From Seminavis robusta (taxonomy: Eukaryota > Bacillariophyta > Bacillariophyceae > Naviculales > Naviculaceae): a stretch of 26,718 nt of DNA. Position numbers and translations under genes: made by a program. Position 1 is the stretch's first letter. Every line of letters begins with the position of its first letter. The notes beneath the pieces are model-generated. The model had not been told where the DNA came from. It was given only the letters and a program-made list of their open reading frames with translations, and made no database searches. The stretch is from contig CAICTM010001569.1 in assembly GCA_903772945.1 (NCBI GenBank), forward strand, positions 1 to 26,718. Reading direction: 5' to 3'. Shown piece by piece: positions 9,971-19,671 of the stretch.

Positions 9971-11133
9971 TCAAGTTGCCTTATTGTCGAGCGGCGCGAT
10001 AGAGCCCCCTAGTATCAACGTTGGATTCCGCGACAGATAGTAAAAAGCGACAGATAGTGGATCGCAACCTCGTGGTGAGGCGATGACACGGAACCAGTCT
10101 TTGGTCGTGGCGTCTGGACCAAACAGGAGCGCCCTTCTGTTGTGGTAGCAATTGAGGACTATCAGGAACTTGATTTTGTCCAGCTTCCTCTGCGTTGTAT
10201 CCTTGTCCGCCATATCAACGCAGTACCGAGCTAGGTGGCACAAGGTATGGTGGTCCTCCTCCAAAAGTTGGAGGAATGGTTGACTGCATATCCTGGAAGC
10301 AGCGGATCCCTGCCGCTCATACCGCTGCTGACGCAGAGATAAGTCAAAGATGTATTCTTTTTTAGTGCTTCTGTTAGTGGACGCAGAAAATCTTTTTTGG
10401 AGCCTGATGCTCAGTTTCGGATGGGGTTGTCGTTCAACAAAGTGGAAAGGTTCTCGAGATTGGTCTCGGACAATCCCACGCCACAAGGAACGTGGACCTC
10501 GCGGATGGAAGGCCGCTTTGAGAAACACATCCAATGTATCTCGCGCAGTCGCTTGATGCAGCGTCATGCTCAACTCTCGTGTTGTGTTCAGATATGACAT
10601 GGCATTCGTCAGGTTGGTAGCTGCCTCTTGTCGCCGTTCCTGCGGAATGTCATCGAAATTAAGTGAAACCGCCCTGATACGGGGTAGCAGCGACAAGATA
10701 AAAAGTGCCCAGCGATCCATATGAACTCCCATGAAAATGATCTTCGTTATGCTGGTAGCTCCTTTCAGAGCCTCTTTCAAAGACTACCAATCGGTCTTCC
10801 ACAGAAAGCCGAAAGGGACAGGCGATGATAAGGGTCCTCGCTTCTCGCTTTGTTCGCCCTCAGGAATGGACCCAGCGTGGAAGCAACAATGGAAGGACGA
10901 ACTCTCTGCTCATTTTGCATTGATACATGCAGAACCAAATGTACGTATTGTGTTGTGCCTGCCGCTAGATCTTCGGCATATTGAGTGGAGAGATCTAGCA
11001 GGACTCTGCTGCCACCGATGGCAATTTCCACGGCGCTTACACGACGCCTCGCAATCAGGGACGCCAACGAATCGCTGGCATCGCCCTCATCCGCCAGAGA
11101 ATGATAAACATACACCATTTCTTCGAATGCCTG
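9971..11133 (-). pseudogene. diatom LRR-family protein, frameshifted relic
   Basis: Family-like sequence is spread over three minus-strand frames. From about 11133 to 10778 one frame reads AFEEMVYVYHSLADEGD..., SAVEIAIGG and ends at CGRPIGSL. The next frame resumes at once with LKEALKGATSITKI (10780-10507). LRR-like text then moves to a third frame, REVHVPCGVGLSETNLENLS...LLNDNPIRN (10506-10411), and returns to the second frame at LSIRLQKRF, running to the stop at 9971. The C-terminal part (IKFLIVLNCYHNRRALLF... WFRVIAS... FYYLSRNPTLI) resembles the C-terminal domain of diatom LRR/RNI-like proteins. At least three one-base shifts are needed, near 10778, 10507 and 10413. No intron pair explains all of them. 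The 5' end is unclear; stops precede 11133. Intact relatives are thought to be scaffold or recognition proteins of unknown role. Confidence 0.7.
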
Positions 11134-12483
11134 AGGTATTGTTCAAATGTTTGCTTCTAGCTAGCTCGCAAACTGGCAAGTGCGGGTACAATATCAGCAG
11201 CAAACCTTTTGTGGGTGCTTGGACCATCGCAGAGTTTGCATCCACGGTCGCAGACGTATCGTGGCGTTTCGACCCGGCACGCGTCTGATTTCGGGAACCA
11301 TCAAATCGAATGATGAATCGAATGCTAGCTCTACTAGCTAGAGTAGCCCTCAACGGATGTAGGGGCCTTGTGAAGTTTATTTGCATTGTCTGTTTGTCTG
11401 TTTGTCTGTTTGTGTGCCTGTTATTATAGTGTGTACGCCTGTCTGTTTTGTTTTATACCCGACTGCTGTTCCCTACCTCCCTCCTGCGCAGACCAACAAG
11501 AGGCGGTTCCAGAGTTTATTGTTGTAGCATATCGTTCAGAGTAGCCCCTACATCGCGGCTCTACTGTGGCTTTGCCATAGCCACGACGCTGGTCTGCAGA
11601 TCCAAAAAGAAATAAGAATCGTTGATCGGGACAAGCCTTTAAAACATGCCCTACTGTCAGTCCATTCAGCCACTCTAGTAAAACCGTGTTCAGAGCAATG
11701 TGCGTCTTGTTCATGACTCCCAATGAAAATCCAATAATGGCTCTTCGTGTTTTAGTAAACTCAACGTCATTTTGCGTGTCACTTCAGACATGACCGACGC
11801 TCAAAGTAAGCTCAAAGACGCTGTCAAATACGGAATGAATACACGGTCACACTTGACACGCAACATCGGCTCGTGTTTAAGTCAATCATGATAAAGGAAT
11901 CATGACCAATGACATCACCTCATGACTGATCTTTGTCCTTGGTACTAAGATATTTGATATGCCCAGACTAAATTACACAGACTCCAAAGGAACAGAGTCC
12001 AACCATATGTATCTCTCTACTTCCCATCATTGTATTTTGGTATCTCAACCAATCTACTAGCTACCAATTTTCAGAATGAAAGGAGGGAAGACAACAACTT
12101 GGAAAATGGGAATCTTATCATGAAGGGAAAGGGTATATTTTGCCACGTGGTTTCGCATCGTGACCAATCCGTGTAACGTGACTGTGACTCACAACTTGTG
12201 AACCGACTCTTGAATGACCGTTTTAAGCACGCTTATCTACGTTCCATCGGGAACTGAACTTCCACTTTAACCACGTCATGTTAACAAGTGATGTCATGGC
12301 GGTATGCTATCATACCTTCGTTTCTGCCCATGGGATCTGTTCGATGCGACGATGGCACCCACAAATGAAAGGCCCCAAGCCCATGACATAGGTTGATCAT
12401 CCATTCTTCGATTGCACTTATGCTGACGATGAGCATGCAGCCAGGATTATCGATACCGGTACAGTAGAGAGCAAGCTTGAGTG
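11134..12483. other. intergenic region upstream of the fucosyltransferase-like gene
   Basis: No convincing gene is visible; the minus ORFs at 11087-11386 and 11424-11723 have no recognisable content. It holds TGTCTGTT x3 (11387-11410) and CTAG-rich palindromes near 11325. TGAC/GTCA half-sites are dense between 11760 and 12390, including ACGTCA at 11764 and 12273. The right half is the likely promoter of the gene starting at 12484. Confidence 0.5.
11387..11410. repeat. TGTCTGTT x3 tandem repeat
   Basis: Three perfect 8-nt units are followed by TGTGTG. It lies in a spacer just upstream of the LRR relic and has no visible coding role. Confidence 0.75.
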
Positions 12484-14097
12484 ATGGTCAAAGTTTTCCT
12501 ACCGGTATCGAGAAAGACCACTGGTACCGGTAGAAGTACCAAAGGGACGAGCCGACTCCGAAAATTACAGAAACGAGACAAAGCCCCAAAGCTGATCGTT
12601 TCTCGACGTTGGATATGCATACCGGTATCAGCCATAGCCGTGGCAGTAGTCATGATGGGCTATCAACCTTTGGTATTTCCAAATCTTATTGGTGGCACAA
12701 AAGATACTTTTCCCACGAACACAACGCTGCCACCAATAATACCCAGAGGTGCGATTTCTACAAGTACCACTCAATTGCCACCAACGTCAACATCACAGCC
12801 ATCAGCCAACGACCGCCATGACACCATCGAACCTCCACAATCATCACGGGAAACGGGCAGTAAGCTCCCAGGAACTGCTGTACCTTATCAATCCGAGCAA
12901 GCCGCCAGGGAATTGCAGAAAATAGATCAGCCTTGGCCGAACTGGTCACACTGCAATCCTTTAGCAGCCTTTGAAGATCGCTGCCATCCCAAACCTGCCA
13001 CCTGCCGGCATGTTCAAAATGCCACCAACAATCATGGGATTGGCAATGCCCTGGAAATCACCTATGTCAAAGTGGCATCCGAATCACTCCGACAGAAACC
13101 AGACTGTGCTCCCATTATTCACGACAAACCTGTACGACCCATACATCCGGGGGAATTTTCCTTTCAATTGTTGGACTACGTGAAGGAACCCTCGTGGGTC
13201 GTTCAACCCAGCAAATCGTTTCGAGATTTCCAGGCCAAATGTCTGGCGTTTCTGCTGACACAACCCAAACAGGTCGTCACGGACAAGGTACAAGCCATTC
13301 AGCAACAGTATAGTGCACAACAACACAACGACAAACAACACTATCCTCTCGTGGCCATGCACCTACGAACGGGATGGAGCGATGAAATGCAACGAAACGT
13401 TCCTGGATGGGATGGACTGGGATCCTGTGAGGATTATCAAAACCAATTCCCTGTGGACATGGCGCATCATGCCGTGAGTGATTTGCCATTGAAGCAAGTC
13501 ATTTTGGACTTTGCAACGGCCGCGGATCGTGTGTTTGGGGCAGGGGGGAACCACAAACAATGGCGATTGTACGTGGCCAGTGATGCTCCGGGGATTCGAA
13601 ACTACGTCCGACATTTGTTACACGACCGAGTCGTGGGACCCATTGTGTGGCAAGAGGGTCGTATTGGACACAACTACCAGGGTGGAATGGCTACCAGTTT
13701 GGAGGAAAAGGTGGCAACCTCTGTGAGTGCATTCACGGATTTGGTCATTATGAGTGAAGCCGATATGCTAGTCTGTATTAGTTCCCGATTCCCGTCAGCT
13801 GCCAACCTGCGATCGGGAGGTTGCCCACAGCGATTTGCCGAGGTGGGTGCATTCCCGAGGCATGAGTTGGCAATCGCCGGAGATTTACTCCACAAAGCAT
13901 GGACCAAATATACTAGCAAAAGCAAAAACACTTCACCTGGGGCTATCACCGGTAGTACCCCGTGGTGTCCTGCTCTGGATGAGGAAGCCAAAGCAAAGCT
14001 GTTTGATGCCATTCCGGGAGGCAGGGACAATCCCTGTACCACAGCTGTGGATCCAATCCGAGCATGTTTCTGTCTGCTCAAGTTAAGCCATGCATAG
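12484..14097 (+). CDS. fucosyltransferase-like type II membrane protein
   Basis: This gives 537 residues from ATG 12484; the frame is open one codon earlier with GTG. A basic cytosolic tail (1-42) precedes a signal-anchor helix at about 43-60 (WICIPVSAIAVAVVMMGY), then a Thr/Ser/Pro-rich stem (65-135) and a luminal domain with many Cys. The motifs fit the GT-B fucosyltransferase superfamily (alpha-1,6/POFUT-like). They are HGIGNALEI (184-192), the 'HxR' motif in VAMHLRTGW (290-298), LYVASD (362-367) and FTDLVIMSEADMLVCISSRFP (417-437), which resembles the FUT8-type 'DL..LS.CD.LVCT.SS' segment. Expected role: Golgi transfer of a GDP-activated sugar, probably fucose, to a glycan or protein; acceptor unknown. 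The 5' 150 nt of the coding region contains three copies of the CCGGTA palindrome common in spacers, so the first residues could be a recent extension. Confidence 0.68.
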   Translation: MVKVFLPVSRKTTGTGRSTKGTSRLRKLQKRDKAPKLIVSRRWICIPVSAIAVAVVMMGYQPLVFPNLIGGTKDTFPTNTTLPPIIPRGAISTSTTQLPPTSTSQPSANDRHDTIEPPQSSRETGSKLPGTAVPYQSEQAARELQKIDQPWPNWSHCNPLAAFEDRCHPKPATCRHVQNATNNHGIGNALEITYVKVASESLRQKPDCAPIIHDKPVRPIHPGEFSFQLLDYVKEPSWVVQPSKSFRDFQAKCLAFLLTQPKQVVTDKVQAIQQQYSAQQHNDKQHYPLVAMHLRTGWSDEMQRNVPGWDGLGSCEDYQNQFPVDMAHHAVSDLPLKQVILDFATAADRVFGAGGNHKQWRLYVASDAPGIRNYVRHLLHDRVVGPIVWQEGRIGHNYQGGMATSLEEKVATSVSAFTDLVIMSEADMLVCISSRFPSAANLRSGGCPQRFAEVGAFPRHELAIAGDLLHKAWTKYTSKSKNTSPGAITGSTPWCPALDEEAKAKLFDAIPGGRDNPCTTAVDPIRACFCLLKLSHA

Positions 14098-14802
14098 ATA
14101 TGTGTGCAAGGAGAGGCTGGGCTGGGGGAGAGAAATGGTTTAGTTGCCATGGTGGTGCGCTAGGACCTTCCAAGGTTGCGTGGCCTGCAACTCAACTCGA
14201 GCCCGCAGGAACCAAAATTGCAGGAAGCACGAACTGATGCCAAAATGCCACGACGGCAGCATCTACCTCACTGCTATGCAAACCTGGCTAGCTAGTCTAG
14301 CTACTAGCTAGCACTAGACAACGATGATGCCCCGAAGAAGGCGCCTCAACACACGCACAAATGACCAATAATATGCAGGCTCGAAGGATAGCACGGCATG
14401 TTCGTGACCCAAGGTAGGATTTGAATTGAGTGACACTTCAACTTGCCAATTTTGGCCCAAAATAGACGAAATTGGACACCGTGTCTTTGTGTTCAAATCA
14501 ACTTTGGCTATTTTTATCTTCTGCAACCACGTGGCAAATGGAATGTTCGAATGTCTTCCAACCAAAGAATCGAGATGAATTGTCGTTGCTTGAATGTCGA
14601 AGATCTGTCAATGCCTCTAGAAAGTTAAGAATATGACAATTGTTGCCATTTTGGGAGCAAGATCCAGATTTCTTGCGTGACACCTCATTTTTCTTCTTTC
14701 GTGCGCTTCAAAAAGAATTGGCAGTTTCTCTTCTTCCTTGGTGACCATTTTCATCTGAATTCAAACGCCTCAAGCTAGCTTTACAGAACAAGACTACTGA
14801 AG
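14098..14802. other. intergenic region
   Basis: This spacer between two same-strand genes contains a cluster of CTAGCTAG-type palindromes at about 14286-14318. The remaining sequence shows no ORF with recognisable content. The last 100 bases before 14803 are the likely core promoter and 5' leader of the J-domain gene; no TATA box is evident. Confidence 0.5.
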
Positions 14803-16332
14803 ATGACGACAATGACAGCTCCACATGCACAACATCAGAGGCAACTAGTACTGAAATGGGTTTTGCTGTTGTCAGTTCTGTCCGTGTCGTTTGGCTTTCA
14901 CTCCATTTCTCCGCCTGCACCTTTACATGCACCATCATTCCGTTGGAACACTTACGACTGTAAGCCCCATGGCTCCTTCTCGTTGTCAGCCGTCAAGGTA
15001 AAGACATCCGACGATGATAGTACTACTAGCACTACACTGTACGACATTTTAGGCGCGTCTCCCGACGACAGTCGAGCGGAACTCAAGCGTCGCTACGCAC
15101 AATTGGCACGACAAACGCATCCGGATGCCATGATCCGTCGGAACCGAAACAACAACAGTACTGCTACATCTACTAGTAGCACCACCAGTACAACGGAACA
15201 CTCGTTTTCGGACATTGCCGAAGCGTACCGTGTCTTGAGCGACGCAAAGCTGAAGAAACGATACGATCGTGAATTGGCCGCCGCCGCATTTAGTCGTCAC
15301 GTGTCGCAAATGGCATCGGATTGGACCGAACAGGCGGCGCCCAAAGTGTCCAGTATGCTCGATACCATTGCCGTTCCCTTTCTAAGACGAACCACGGCCA
15401 CGACGCTGGCAGGCATTCAAGCCGTGGCGACAAGACCCACTACGGAAGATGTCGTGGTGTCGGCCATGAAAGCCGCTCAAAAAGCCGGACGCATGGTGGA
15501 CGATTTGGAATTGTTGGAACAGAGTGAAGCACTGGAAGCTCAGCTACAAGAACAACTCGATCAAGCACAAGCACTCAAAGCACAGCTGGACAATACTTCA
15601 CTACGACGGGTTCAAATGGCACTGCAGACACCCAATGCCACCATTTCCACACACGATGCATGGAGTCTACTGCAGCATTGGAAACAACAACAGCAGCAAC
15701 ATCATAGCAATGACACTTCTACTACAACCTCCAAAAACAAAAACAACAAACAAATTCCAGTCGTCGAACAAAAAATTACCGATTGGACTACGATTCAACA
15801 AGAATTAGAGACGACCAATCAACGAGTCGATCAGTTGGTCACCAAGTACCAAGATTCCGAACGGGCACTCCAACAAGCTCGTGCCCAAAAAGTCATGGCA
15901 TTGCAAGAACAAAAACGAGCACGAGAAGCACTGGAGCGAGCCAAACGAAATGTCGCCGCCACCAATCAACAAGTCAATGCCGCTACCAAAGATCTCGCAC
16001 AAGCGGCCGTCGCATTGGAGACCAAGAGTCATGAACGACACAAATTAGAACAAAAATATCAAAAACAGCACACGGCGGTAGCCGCCACGCTTCACAAAAG
16101 TAGCAAACAGAAATCACTGGGAGTCGTCGTGCCCCTTGTGGTCCGCAATAATACAGACTCTTCACAAAACGAGGAGGAAGAAGAAGATTTGGAAGCATTG
16201 CAAGAAAAGGAACGGCAACTCTTGCAAGAATACAAACAGCTCGAAATCCAGGCCAACAAGTTGCAACAGCAAGCCAATAAACTCAAAGACAAGGCACAGA
16301 AAATCAATCAGACGCAAGCAGCAAAGCCATAA
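14803..16332 (+). CDS. plastid-directed J-domain (DnaJ) coiled-coil protein
   Basis: This gives 509 residues from ATG 14803. Residues 1-31 form a signal peptide (hydrophobic LKWVLLLSVLSVSFG). The cleavage context SFG/F32 fits the diatom 'ASAF-like' plastid presequence rule, in which an aromatic, usually Phe, is at +1. It is followed by a Ser/Pro/His-rich, acid-poor transit region. The J domain spans about 79-155: LYDILG (79-84), HPD (106-108), then a Ser/Thr/Asn insert of about 20 residues before IAEAYRVLSDAKLKKRYD. From about 220 to the end the protein is Gln/Glu/Lys/Ala-rich and predicted to be long coiled coil, with a Gln/His/Thr-rich break near 290-310. J domains stimulate Hsp70 ATPase, so a plastid or periplastid Hsp70 co-chaperone with a tethering coiled coil is likely. 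No intron needed. Confidence 0.82.
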   Translation: MTTMTAPHAQHQRQLVLKWVLLLSVLSVSFGFHSISPPAPLHAPSFRWNTYDCKPHGSFSLSAVKVKTSDDDSTTSTTLYDILGASPDDSRAELKRRYAQLARQTHPDAMIRRNRNNNSTATSTSSTTSTTEHSFSDIAEAYRVLSDAKLKKRYDRELAAAAFSRHVSQMASDWTEQAAPKVSSMLDTIAVPFLRRTTATTLAGIQAVATRPTTEDVVVSAMKAAQKAGRMVDDLELLEQSEALEAQLQEQLDQAQALKAQLDNTSLRRVQMALQTPNATISTHDAWSLLQHWKQQQQQHHSNDTSTTTSKNKNNKQIPVVEQKITDWTTIQQELETTNQRVDQLVTKYQDSERALQQARAQKVMALQEQKRAREALERAKRNVAATNQQVNAATKDLAQAAVALETKSHERHKLEQKYQKQHTAVAATLHKSSKQKSLGVVVPLVVRNNTDSSQNEEEEEDLEALQEKERQLLQEYKQLEIQANKLQQQANKLKDKAQKINQTQAAKP

Positions 16333-17467
16333 TAATATGGTTGAGATGAGATAGTAGAGCAAGTTTGAACGCGAGAGACAAAGTACACGACGAAAACACA
16401 CCTCCTGTACCGTACAGTACAGTACGAGCAAGTCACACGCGACAAAAAAGCCACTAGGTCGGTTGGGGTACTCGATCTCGTGTACATTAGAAGAGCATCC
16501 AATCAATCAAGGAGGCGCTGGCAAGTTTTTCCTGACAATATGAAATGAAACGACACAACACAACAACAAGACACTGTAAAAATTTGCTAGCTACCTACTA
16601 GACGAAACTAACTAAACACGTAGTACTGTAACTCGGAACGAAACGATACGATCCATCGTTCCATTTTTTACAGGAGGTTTTCCATCCATCAATATACCGG
16701 TACATGTGGACGCAAGTGTCGTTGCCTCAGCTACGGTACTGGTAGATACCGGCAGTGGTTCCATGGGAGCTGTTGCCGCCAATAATGTTGCAATGACGAC
16801 CCGTACCGGTACCTCTTCCTGGTACTCGAGTTCAATGGATGACGATCCGTCCCGAAGCCTCTCCGCTCTACCATAGGATGCTTCAGCTACGTAGACTAGC
16901 ATTGGTGGTTGGCTCCTTCAAGGTTGATTGACGTAGAAGAGATCGTTTTTCCTCCAAACCGTGGAAAGCGCTTGGAAAGCCACGGCGTGTTGAAGCTACT
17001 CTTCCTGGCTACAGTGCCCCAGGCACTCCAGAGTAGCTACCGTACGGTACCGGTACCAGAGGTTGAGATACAACGGATCATAACTCGGAAGGAAAAGATT
17101 CGATTCATGTCTGCAAATAGTAAACCAGGTTAGATAGATGATGATATCGATGCTGCAGCTGGCAGCCTGCCCATCTCAATTCTGCGCCGTTGGTCAAGAT
17201 CCTCATGTAGAGCAAGGGCGGGATTTGCTGTTTGGGTTGCCTTCGGGACCACACGGAGGATTCGATTCAGTGGATGGCGGGGTCTTGGATATGATAGTTG
17301 CATTGGAGGGGGGGTTCGGTCTGAACAAGAGATGAGCCAAAGGATTCGCAGGCAATAGAACTAACATCGCTAAACCGCCTCGGTTGCGATCCAATGCATG
17401 GAGAGTGGGACGGGGGAAAGACCACACCTTTTTTGGTAATGAGAGCGACATGAATTTTACTACAAAG
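16333..17467. other. convergent intergenic region
   Basis: About 1.1 kb lies between two convergent genes. It is rich in GTACGGTAC/TACCGGTACC palindromes (16410, 16697, 16803, 17044). Small ORFs on both strands (16612-16902 minus, 16909-17133 plus, 17138-17335 plus, 17203-17535 minus) have no recognised domain. The first has the most protein-like composition but is not supported otherwise. Confidence 0.45.
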
Positions 17468-18663
17468 CTAGGTACTACTAGTATTGTGTTCACGCACATG
17501 CATGTCTTGTTTGGCCACCCACAACTGCAACTCAATCATCAAACATGCCATCCAAAGCGAATCACACATACTGCCAAGTGATCCAATAATGGCACCGAAG
17601 TTCTGGCTCTTGACACTTCATCAAAGTTCATTGTTGCACAAGAATGGCAAAGATCATCCCATACCTGTGTGTAGAAGCAGTCACCATTGCCGTCCAACAA
17701 CTCACAGTAGATATCATTGCAGGTCTCATGAGTATAGCCACGAACTCCCAATCTCAGTTTACCCGTTGCATCATCACCTAGCGTCAACTGCCAAATGCAG
17801 TAGTCTTCTTTGGGCCCTAGTAGCTGAGCTGGGACATTCGTTTTATAAGCCTTGTAGCCCCTTGGGGCTCCAGGGAGAGGATTGTCAATGGTATCCGGTG
17901 TGACACCAAACTCATTTTGTGTGTACTTGCAAACACCATCAATGGTTCCCAAAGCAAACTTGACATGGTCCAAGCTGTATTGGGCCCGCAAAAGTTGGGA
18001 CAAGCACATGGACAAGCATCCACCGCGAGAGGCCCCCGCAATGACAATGCCTTTGATGTTATCCCAAGAAGACACCTTGCTATCCAAATAGGCAGCGTAC
18101 CCATTCAGGGTGGCTTGCTTTTCCTCGGCAGAGTCCATATGATTGAACTGGGAATCAAACATGGTCAAGTAAAGAGTTTCATTGTTGGGAAGGAAACGTG
18201 TTTGATCGTGGTAGAATTCGGCAGCCACACTCAACCGATTGACAGCGCGAGATGCTGCACCGTTGCCAGTGGTATCCCATTGCCAACCATCATTGGCCCC
18301 ACTGACAACACTGCCCAGATCCTTGCTGGATCCTTGGCCACTGGCAAAGATGGCCAGGTACTTTGGGTTGGATGGAGCCTCTCCTATGATAGCCATGGCA
18401 GCCATGTCTTGGTTCTCTTCGAGCATGCCAGCATCTTTCCAAAAGGAGCCGTAGGGGTACGAATACTCATTGCAGCTCAGCCGTCCCCTTAAAAAGAAGA
18501 AGAAAAACTGTAGAACGTTGCCCAACCATCCTCTGTCGGTGCAATATCGAAGGGGGTGAAGGTTCACTGGAATATCCTCATGTCCCGCAGCCGCAGAGCA
18601 AGCAGCATTCTGTAGAAACAAGAGGGCGAGACTTGTAGCAATGAACGACGACAAGGCCTTCAT
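17468..18663 (-). CDS. secreted alpha/beta-hydrolase-like protein
   Basis: Starts at ATG 18663 with a clear signal peptide (MKALSSFIATSLALLFLQNA, cleavage near CSAAAG, 22-27). The mature part is Cys-containing. IKGIVIAGASRGGCLSM (203-219) places Ser212 in a G-x-S-x-G nucleophile elbow after a beta-strand, typical of serine hydrolases. The acid and His cannot be assigned with confidence. The reading frame stops at 17539 (374 residues), but a CAG/GTATGG donor at 17664 and a TTGCAG acceptor ending at 17525 give a 140-nt phase-0 intron. That yields a 351-residue product ending at 17468 (exons 18663-17665 and 17524-17468). I prefer the spliced form but cannot prove it. Residues 47-59 (LGNVLQFFFFFLR) may be a stopless 39-nt intron (18488-18526). 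Substrate unknown. Confidence 0.65.
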
Positions 18664-19216
18664 GAATGGAAATCAAATCCAACCAAACATGCACAATGCC
18701 ACCACACTCGACGAGCCCAATCTCAATAATGTTTGAACGTCTGCCACAAAGACGAAAACGAACCTATGCAACTTTGGCATCGCAGCCTCCATCCTTTATT
18801 CCGGTTCGTGGCTGTTTACGACGCGACTGGATGGTAAGAACGTTGCTATTTTAAAAATTTTACTGTACCAGTAACAGCTGTTTAGTATCATCTCTACTAA
18901 GTAGTTAGGAGTACATCTACGCACGGTACCTCTACTGGCTAGCTGGATGGTACTACCATACAGTTCCATAAGTCTGCGCTTGTACAAAGATTTGAATGCA
19001 CGACTGGCTTGCAAGTTGAAGTGTCACTATTCAAGTATCCAATGACATGAGGCTCGAGCCACATACATCATCAGATCCAAAGCCACAATGGAAACTTTTC
19101 ACAGGTCCAAAAGGTTAGCACACACCTTAGCCAATAGCATCCACAGTGCTCCATCATACTACTATATACTAGGAAGCCACCCCCTTTAAAATATCAATAT
19201 CCAGCCGTCCAGCAGC
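18664..19216. other. divergent intergenic region
   Basis: This spacer lies between the divergent hydrolase and ankyrin genes, so it probably contains both promoters. It contains GGTACC and CTAGCTGG palindromes (18926-18950) and an AT-rich ACTATATACTAGG near 19158 that could act as a TATA-like element for the ankyrin gene. No other feature was recognised. Confidence 0.45.
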
Positions 19217-19671
19217 ATGTCATCCGCTGATACCAGCTAGTAGTACCAAGTCTGCTCCCAAAAAGCAAAAGCTGCCTCCACCATCGGAAGCACTATTGCA
19301 CCTACTGGAACACAAGGATGTCTGGGTCAACAACGTCTTTTCGTTTGTAGGAATGGGACATTATGCCTTTGTGGGACCCGTCAACAAGCAATTGAATCAG
19401 CTATACAAAGAGTATTGCGACAGCAAAAAGGATCCCACGCAAGTCTTCAAACGGCACAGACTCTACAACGAAACACGAGTCGCCACTGGCACGGATACAT
19501 TCTACAGCTCCAGTTTCCAGAAGGTGGCATGTGCTCAATACTGGGACACGTATGCTACACAAAGCAGCTCTGATAAAAAAGCCCTATGGCAGAGATGTCT
19601 GCGCCGCAATTGCGCTCGTTGGAACGCTCCCTGTGCTCCAATGGGCACGACAGAAAGAAGAAAGAATTCCA

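Noticed and set aside
11424..11723. Minus-strand 99-residue ORF
   Set aside because: No domain, no family resemblance and no support beyond being open.
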